Assembly: GCA_964016415.1 (NCBI GenBank)
Contig: OZ024666.1
Location: forward strand, 620,001-684,000
Reading direction: 5' to 3'
Origin: Erwinia sp.
GTDB lineage: Bacteria; Pseudomonadota; Gammaproteobacteria; Enterobacterales; Enterobacteriaceae
Length of the DNA: 64,000 nt
In this document: one piece after another, positions 59,145-64,000 of the stretch
Layout: each line of letters opens with the position of its first letter
Numbering within the stretch: position 1 is the stretch's first letter
Program-made: the position numbers and the translations under genes
Notes under the pieces: generated by a model
What the model was told of the DNA's origin: nothing
What the model saw: the letters and a program-made list of their open reading frames with translations, nothing else
Databases searched by the model: none

Positions 59145-60322
59145 TGGATATTACCATTGCAGGTGGCGGTATGGCGGGTGCCACGCTGGCGTTAGCTCTG
59201 TCACATCTGACAGAAGGCCAGATCAACATAACGTTGATTGAAGCGATATCTCCGGTCGGCGCTCAGCATCCAGGCTATGACAGCCGTGCTATTGCTATAG
59301 CTGAAGGTACCCGGCAACAACTGGAAAATGTGGGAATATGGCAGCAGTTAGACAGTATTGCAACACCACTTACCAGTGTGCATGTCAGTGATCGTGGTCA
59401 TGCCGGAGCCGTATCACTTTTTGCTGCTGATTACGGTGTTCCTGCTCTTGGACAGGTTGTTGAGTTACATGAAGCGGGTGAGCGTTTATTTTCCCTGTTA
59501 CACCAGATGCCAGGGATACGTCTGCGTTGCCCGGCACGGGTGGTTGGCGTGCAGCGCAAGAGTGAGAGCATGACAGTCACGCTTGATACACAGGAAGAGA
59601 TCACCTCAACACTGTTGATTGCGGCGGATGGAGCAGCTTCTGCAGTGGCCCGGAGTAGCGGCGTCAGTTGGCATAGTACGCCTTATCAGCAGATAGCCGT
59701 AATTGCTAACGTTACTACTCAGCAATCTCATCAGGGCAGAGCCTGGGAACGCTTCACTGAGCATGGTCCTCTTGCGTTATTGCCTATGTCGGAAGGGCGC
59801 TGCTCGTTGGTATGGTGCCATCCTCTGCAACGCCAGACTGAAGTGGAAAGCTGGGATGACGCTTTTTTTCTGGGCGAATTACAGCGTGCCTTTGGCTGGC
59901 GTCTGGGGCGTTTTCTGCATACAGGCAAACGTGAATGCTATCCTTTGGTCTTGCGTGCAGCGACTCAGCGTTGCACACATCGTCTGGCACTGGTTGGTAA
60001 TGCCGCGCAGACACTACATCCGATTGGGGGTCAGGGATTTAATCTGGGATTGCGTGATGTCATGTCTCTGGCTGAAACTGTGGTCACTGCCTGGCAGCAT
60101 GGCGAGGATATCGGCAGTTATAGTGTGTTGCAGCGTTACGAACAACGTCGGGAGCCAGACGTAAAAACCACGATAGCGATTACCGACACATTGGTCAGGT
60201 TGTTTGCCAATCATTACGCGCCGTTGGTTGTCGCACGTAATCTGGGGCTGATGGCCATGGATCCATTTTCTACCGCCCGTCACTGGCTGGCAAAACGTAC
60301 GCTGGGCTGGGTTAAGCGCTAA
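59144..60322 (+). CDS. ubiH: 2-octaprenyl-6-methoxyphenol hydroxylase
   Basis: This 392-residue FAD monooxygenase starts MDITIAGGGMAGATLALALS (dinucleotide-binding Gly motif). It has the FAD motif GNAAQTLHPIGGQGFNLGLRDVM near residue 285. It hydroxylates an intermediate of ubiquinone synthesis (C6 or C1 step, UbiH). It overlaps pepP and is 12 bases before ubiI. Confidence 0.95.
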   Translation: MDITIAGGGMAGATLALALSHLTEGQINITLIEAISPVGAQHPGYDSRAIAIAEGTRQQLENVGIWQQLDSIATPLTSVHVSDRGHAGAVSLFAADYGVPALGQVVELHEAGERLFSLLHQMPGIRLRCPARVVGVQRKSESMTVTLDTQEEITSTLLIAADGAASAVARSSGVSWHSTPYQQIAVIANVTTQQSHQGRAWERFTEHGPLALLPMSEGRCSLVWCHPLQRQTEVESWDDAFFLGELQRAFGWRLGRFLHTGKRECYPLVLRAATQRCTHRLALVGNAAQTLHPIGGQGFNLGLRDVMSLAETVVTAWQHGEDIGSYSVLQRYEQRREPDVKTTIAITDTLVRLFANHYAPLVVARNLGLMAMDPFSTARHWLAKRTLGWVKR

Positions 60323-60334
60323 ACGAGGGCAGAA

Positions 60335-61537
60335 ATGCAAACATATGATGTAATCATCAGTGGTGCCGGCATGGTGGGATTGACCATCGCCTGTGGCCTG
60401 CAGGGCAGTGGGTTAAAAATTGCTGTTGTCGAGCAACGCGAACCAGAAATACATGATAATACGATGCCACCTGCCATCAGAGTGTCAGCGATCAATGCCG
60501 CCAGTGAACGTTTGCTGCGGCATCTCGGAGTGTGGGACGATATTATTTCATTACGTGCTACGCCCTATCAACGGATGGAAGTGCGCGATCAGGACAGTTT
60601 TGCCAGCATTTGTTTCGACCAGCAGAGTCAGGGAATACCCTATCTGGGACACATTGTTGAGAATCGGGTTATCCAGCAGGTATTGTGGCAACGCGTACAG
60701 CAGCAGAGTGAGGTGACGTTACTTTGCCCGGTGGCCTTTCAACAGGTGGCCTTTGGCGATAATGAAGCCTTTGTGACATTGAATGATGGCGCAATGATCA
60801 GCGGACGTCTGTTGATAGCCGCAGAGGGAGCCCACTCCTGGTTACGTGATAAAGCGGATATTCCTTTGACCTTTTGGGATTATGAGCATCATGCGCTGAT
60901 CGCCACGGTTCGCACAGAACTTCCTCATCTGCAGACAGCCCGACAGATGTTTCATGGCGATGGCATACTCGCCTTTCTGCCATTGCATGATCCACATTTA
61001 TGCTCGATTGTCTGGTCTGTTCCGCCACAGCGAGCAGGTCAACTGCATGAAATGTCACCTGAGCGTTTTAATCAGCAGCTGGCAATGACTTTCGATATGC
61101 AGGCAGGGTTGTGTCAGTTAGAAGGGGATCGTCAGATATTTCCTCTGACAGCACGTTATGCCCGTCAGTTTGCAGCGCACCGACTCGCTCTGGCGGGGGA
61201 TGCCGCACATACCATTCATCCATTGGCTGGTCAGGGGGTGAATCTCGGCATGATGGATGCGGCAGAATTGATTGGGGAAATAAAACGTCTGCATCAGCAG
61301 GGTAAAGATATCGGTGAGCATCTCTATTTGCGTCGCTATGAGCGCCGTCGCAAACAGAGTGCCGCGCTGATGCTGGCCAGCATGCAGGGTTTCCGCGAGT
61401 TGTTTGCCGGACATCATCCGGTGAAAAAATTATTACGTGATACCGGAATGGTACTGGCCAACACATTGCCCGGTGTCAAACCGCGTTTGTTAAAACAAGC
61501 GATGGGGTTACACGACCTGCCTCTCTGGCTGAAATAA
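60335..61537 (+). CDS. ubiI: 2-octaprenylphenol hydroxylase UbiI (VisC)
   Basis: This 400-residue protein, as in E. coli, has the FAD motif DVIISGAGMVGLTIACGLQGSGL and GDAAHTIHPLAGQGVNLGMMDAAEL. It is the C5 hydroxylase of ubiquinone synthesis. It ends the pepP-ubiH-ubiI operon with a hairpin at 61552-61574. Confidence 0.95.
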   Translation: MQTYDVIISGAGMVGLTIACGLQGSGLKIAVVEQREPEIHDNTMPPAIRVSAINAASERLLRHLGVWDDIISLRATPYQRMEVRDQDSFASICFDQQSQGIPYLGHIVENRVIQQVLWQRVQQQSEVTLLCPVAFQQVAFGDNEAFVTLNDGAMISGRLLIAAEGAHSWLRDKADIPLTFWDYEHHALIATVRTELPHLQTARQMFHGDGILAFLPLHDPHLCSIVWSVPPQRAGQLHEMSPERFNQQLAMTFDMQAGLCQLEGDRQIFPLTARYARQFAAHRLALAGDAAHTIHPLAGQGVNLGMMDAAELIGEIKRLHQQGKDIGEHLYLRRYERRRKQSAALMLASMQGFRELFAGHHPVKKLLRDTGMVLANTLPGVKPRLLKQAMGLHDLPLWLK

Positions 61538-61551
61538 TCAGTGACTAACGG

Positions 61552-61574
61552 ATACGGACAGTATGTGTCCGTAT
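61552..61574 (+). terminator. hairpin after ubiI
   Basis: ATACGGACA (61552-61560) and TGTCCGTAT (61566-61574) form a perfect 9-bp stem with a 5-base loop, 14 bases after the ubiI stop. The following bases (TGTCGTCTGCG) are not a T-run. Confidence 0.6.
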
Positions 61575-62042
61575 TGTCGTCTGCGACCTCCTTTGCGCTT
61601 TGTTTTTCATCTTCCTGAATTGTTCCCTTCACTGGATTTTAACGCTCTATTTTCCTGAGTGTGAGCTGCTTTGCACTATTTTAGTGCAAAGGGTTCATTT
61701 TGTTTTTTTTTTTGAGAAAAACTAATTTTACCGAAATATTCGCATTATTTTTTCTTATCCGAATGGATATTCCATTTAGTGTCATTTTTTATTTTTGAAC
61801 AAAATTTAAGACGCTAATACTGACTTAAATTGCCATTCTTATATTTTTTATTTGTTTTTTGCGTTTTTTTTAGTTTTATCGGTGGTCTTTGTCTCAGCTC
61901 TGAAATCATGCACTAAAACGATTCACCCTTATATAACTTATGGTTAAAGCCGCAATTCAGTGGTAACGTCAGTGCTAAAGATAACGTTTGCGTCGCGTTA
62001 GCAATGCAGATAATTCGTCACCTCAACAGGCACAGGAATGAT
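61575..62042 (+). promoter_or_regulatory. gcvTHP control region
   Basis: These 468 bases are strongly A/T-rich between about 61690 and 61880 with many T-tracts, fitting a bent or nucleoid-protein-bound (Lrp/H-NS-like) region. A perfect palindrome TTTGCACTA-TTT-TAGTGCAAA (61670-61690) contains TGCAC-N7-GTGCA. A GG-N10-GC motif (TGGTAACGTCAGTGCT, 61961-61976) lies 67 bases before the gcvT ATG. No gene is seen. In E. coli the operon is controlled by GcvA, GcvR, Lrp and PurR. Confidence 0.5.
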
Positions 62043-63140
62043 ATGACTCAGCAGACTGCGTTGTTTGAACAGCATCAGGCCAGCGGTGCAAAGATGGTTG
62101 ATTTTCATGGTTGGATGATGCCACTGCACTATGGTTCACAGATTGATGAACATCATCAGGTACGTAGTGATGCAGGGATGTTTGATGTTTCACATATGAC
62201 AATTGTTGATTTGAAAGGGGCTCGTACCCGTGAGTTTCTTCGCTACCTGCTGGCCAATGATGTCAACAAACTTACCCAACCTGGCAAGGCCCTCTATACC
62301 GGAATGCTGAATGCATCCGGTGGGGTGATTGATGATCTGATTGTCTATTTTTTTGATGAAACACAGTTTCGTCTGGTGGTGAATTCCGCCACACGTGAAA
62401 AAGATCTGGCCTGGATCCAGAAGCAGGCACAACCTTATGCTGTCGATATCACTGTCAGAGATGACCTCTCACTGATTGCAGTGCAGGGTCCTGAGGCGCA
62501 GAAAAAAGCCCAAACTGTGTTTAGTGAACAGCAACGCCAGGCCGTCGCGGGAATGAAGCCTTTCTTCGGTGTGCAATCGGATGGGTGGTTTATAGCGACC
62601 ACCGGGTATACCGGAGAGTCTGGCTATGAAATCGCGCTGCCGAATGATCAGGTCTCTGATATATGGCGTAAATTGCTCGCAGCCGGGGTTGCTCCTGCGG
62701 GACTTGGTGCACGCGATACTTTACGTCTTGAAGCTGGAATGAACCTCTATGGTCAGGAGATGGATGAGTCGATTTCACCGCTTGCTGCAAATATGGGTTG
62801 GACTATAGCCTGGCAACCTGCAGAACGCGATTTTATTGGCCGGGCTGTGCTTGAAAAGCAGCGGGAAGCGCGTACAGAACGCCTTGTTGGGTTGCTGATG
62901 ACAGAAAAAGGCGTATTGCGCGGTGGCTATCCTGTACGTTTTACTGACCAGAACGGCCAGATTGCAGAAGGGGTTATTACCAGTGGTTCATTCTCCCCGA
63001 CGCTTGGATGCAGTATTGCGCTTGCGCGTGTACCTGACGGCATCGGCAGTGAAGCAGTAGTTGAAATTCGCCATCGTGGAGTTCCTGTAAAAGTCACTCA
63101 ACCTATTTTTGTTCGCGCCGGTAAACCGGTAGCACAATAA
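62043..63140 (+). CDS. gcvT: glycine cleavage system aminomethyltransferase (T protein)
   Basis: The ATG at 62043 ([33 protein letters not shown]) gives 365 residues (E. coli 364); the in-frame codons upstream are not conserved. Folate-binding blocks [15 protein letters not shown] and [23 protein letters not shown] are visible. It transfers the methylene group from the H-protein to tetrahydrofolate. It is followed at 23 bases by gcvH. Confidence 0.96.
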   Translation: MTQQTALFEQHQASGAKMVDFHGWMMPLHYGSQIDEHHQVRSDAGMFDVSHMTIVDLKGARTREFLRYLLANDVNKLTQPGKALYTGMLNASGGVIDDLIVYFFDETQFRLVVNSATREKDLAWIQKQAQPYAVDITVRDDLSLIAVQGPEAQKKAQTVFSEQQRQAVAGMKPFFGVQSDGWFIATTGYTGESGYEIALPNDQVSDIWRKLLAAGVAPAGLGARDTLRLEAGMNLYGQEMDESISPLAANMGWTIAWQPAERDFIGRAVLEKQREARTERLVGLLMTEKGVLRGGYPVRFTDQNGQIAEGVITSGSFSPTLGCSIALARVPDGIGSEAVVEIRHRGVPVKVTQPIFVRAGKPVAQ

Positions 63141-63163
63141 CAACCTGTAAAGAGGATGCGGCA

Positions 63164-63550
63164 ATGAGTAATGTACCTGATGAGTTGAAATATCGTGATA
63201 GCCATGAATGGGTGCGTCAGGATGAAACCGGAGTTTGGACTGTAGGGATTACCGAGCATGCGCAAGAGTTGCTGGGGGATATGGTCTTTGTCGATCTGCC
63301 TGAAACAGGACAATCATTCAGTCAGGGTGATGACTGTGCAGTGGCTGAATCAGTAAAAGCAGCTTCTGATATTTACGCGCCTCTGAGTGGTGAAATTATC
63401 GCGATTAACCAGGCACTGGAAGGAGAGCCTGAGCTGGTGAACAGTGATCCCTATGGTGCGGGCTGGCTGTTTAAGATCAAAGTCAGCGAAGCGGATGAAA
63501 TTGATGCGCTGCTTGATGCAGCCGCTTATCGAGACATCATTGCCGAATAA
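63164..63550 (+). CDS. gcvH: glycine cleavage system H protein
   Basis: This 128-residue protein (E. coli 129) has the lipoyl attachment lysine at Lys65 in [15 protein letters not shown]. The fold is the small lipoyl domain, with [21 protein letters not shown] preceding. It shuttles the aminomethyl group between GcvP, GcvT and GcvL. It lies between gcvT and gcvP. Confidence 0.97.
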   Translation: MSNVPDELKYRDSHEWVRQDETGVWTVGITEHAQELLGDMVFVDLPETGQSFSQGDDCAVAESVKAASDIYAPLSGEIIAINQALEGEPELVNSDPYGAGWLFKIKVSEADEIDALLDAAAYRDIIAE

Positions 63551-63617
63551 TCATATAACTTCAAGGATGACAAGCTTGGTCGTCCCGTCTCTTTTACGCC
63601 ACATCCAGGATATGCTC

Positions 63618-64000
63618 ATGACCCAAACCCTCAGTCAACTTGAACATACTGATGCTTTCATTCAACGCCATATTGGTCCTTCTGAACAGCAGCAGACAGC
63701 GATGCTGAATGCAGTAGGAGCCTCTTCACTGGAAGCGCTGATCAGATCTATCGTTCCTGCTGATATTCAGCTGCCGGGGCCACCCGCTGTGGGGGAGGCT
63801 GTCACTGAACATCAGGCGCTTGCTGAACTGAAAGCCATCGCCAGCCATAATATACGTTATAAATCTTTTATCGGCATGGGATATTCACCGGTATTGATGC
63901 CGCCGGTTATTTTACGGAACTTGCTGGAGAATCCAGGCTGGTACACGGCATATACTCCCTATCAACCCGAAGTCTCTCAGGGACGCTTACAAGCGTTACT
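63618..64000 (+). CDS. gcvP: glycine dehydrogenase (P protein), 5' part
   Basis: The ATG at 63618 starts [22 protein letters not shown], the conserved GcvP N-terminus. About 127 codons are inside the window with [20 protein letters not shown] and [20 protein letters not shown]; the gene continues beyond 64000 (full length about 957 residues in E. coli). The PLP lysine domain is outside the window. It decarboxylates glycine and passes the aminomethyl group to GcvH. Confidence 0.96.
   Translation, partial: MTQTLSQLEHTDAFIQRHIGPSEQQQTAMLNAVGASSLEALIRSIVPADIQLPGPPAVGEAVTEHQALAELKAIASHNIRYKSFIGMGYSPVLMPPVILRNLLENPGWYTAYTPYQPEVSQGRLQAL

Overview
The window is a chromosomal segment of a gamma-proteobacterium of the order Enterobacterales. 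About 45 kb follows the E. coli K-12 minute 63-66 gene order almost gene for gene (speC, mltC-yggX-mutY, trmB-yggL-yggN, hemW-rdgB-yggT-yggS, yggR, yqgF-yqgE-gshB-rsmE-endA, sprT, metK, speA-speB, tktA, epd-pgk-fbaA, mscS, argO-yggE-argP, rpiA, serA, ygfA-ssrS-zapA, ygfB-pepP-ubiH-ubiI, gcvTHP). Several E. coli genes of this stretch are absent (nupG, ansB, yggU, galP, the genes between speB and tktA and between tktA and epd). A compact enterobacterial genome such as an Erwiniaceae member would fit, but the genus cannot be fixed from this window.

Layout: 1-5580 is a decayed prophage or integrated element: an SSB protein, three baseplate genes (Dit-like, plug, and a hub gene with an internal stop), an exported orphan protein, a winged-helix protein, a phased repeat array and a tyrosine integrase cut off by an IS3-family insertion (5581-6826). 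The IS has no target duplication, so a deletion probably joined the prophage to what follows. 6827-10973 is accessory DNA: relic sequence, a protein with an eCIS/DUF4157-type leader and a permuted papain-like (LRAT/NlpC) C-terminal domain, a YaaW-family membrane protein coupled to a coiled-coil partner, and a YjeO-family membrane protein. 11017-15096 is an allantoin module (hpxC divergent from hpxSAB). 15553-30147 is core (polyamine synthesis, DNA and tRNA maintenance, PLP and glutathione functions). 30320-36397 is an L-sorbose PTS operon, sorCDFBAME, carrying two lesions (sorD frameshift, sorE stop). 36541-64000 is core again, interrupted by a periplasmic ankyrin protein and a periplasmic 5-hydroxyisourate hydrolase between mscS and a frameshifted argO, and ending inside gcvP.

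How it fits together: HiuH (50.3 kb) and HpxA/HpxB/HpxC (11-15 kb) are separated steps of one purine-nitrogen pathway (urate to allantoin to allantoate). SpeA/SpeB and SpeC give both putrescine routes, with MetK supplying S-adenosylmethionine. tktA, epd, pgk, fbaA and rpiA form the glycolysis/pentose-phosphate block and, with serA and gcvTHP, feed serine, glycine and one-carbon metabolism. The ygfA-ssrS-zapA and pepP-ubiH-ubiI arrangements are the standard enterobacterial ones. Five genes appear broken by small lesions or truncation (hub, int, sorD, sorE, argO), which suggests relaxed selection on accessory functions, although the two homopolymer cases (sorD, argO) could also be sequencing errors.

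No tRNA, rRNA operon or CRISPR array was recognised. The only RNA gene seen is 6S RNA. Names rest on recognised family sequence and gene order; no database search was run.
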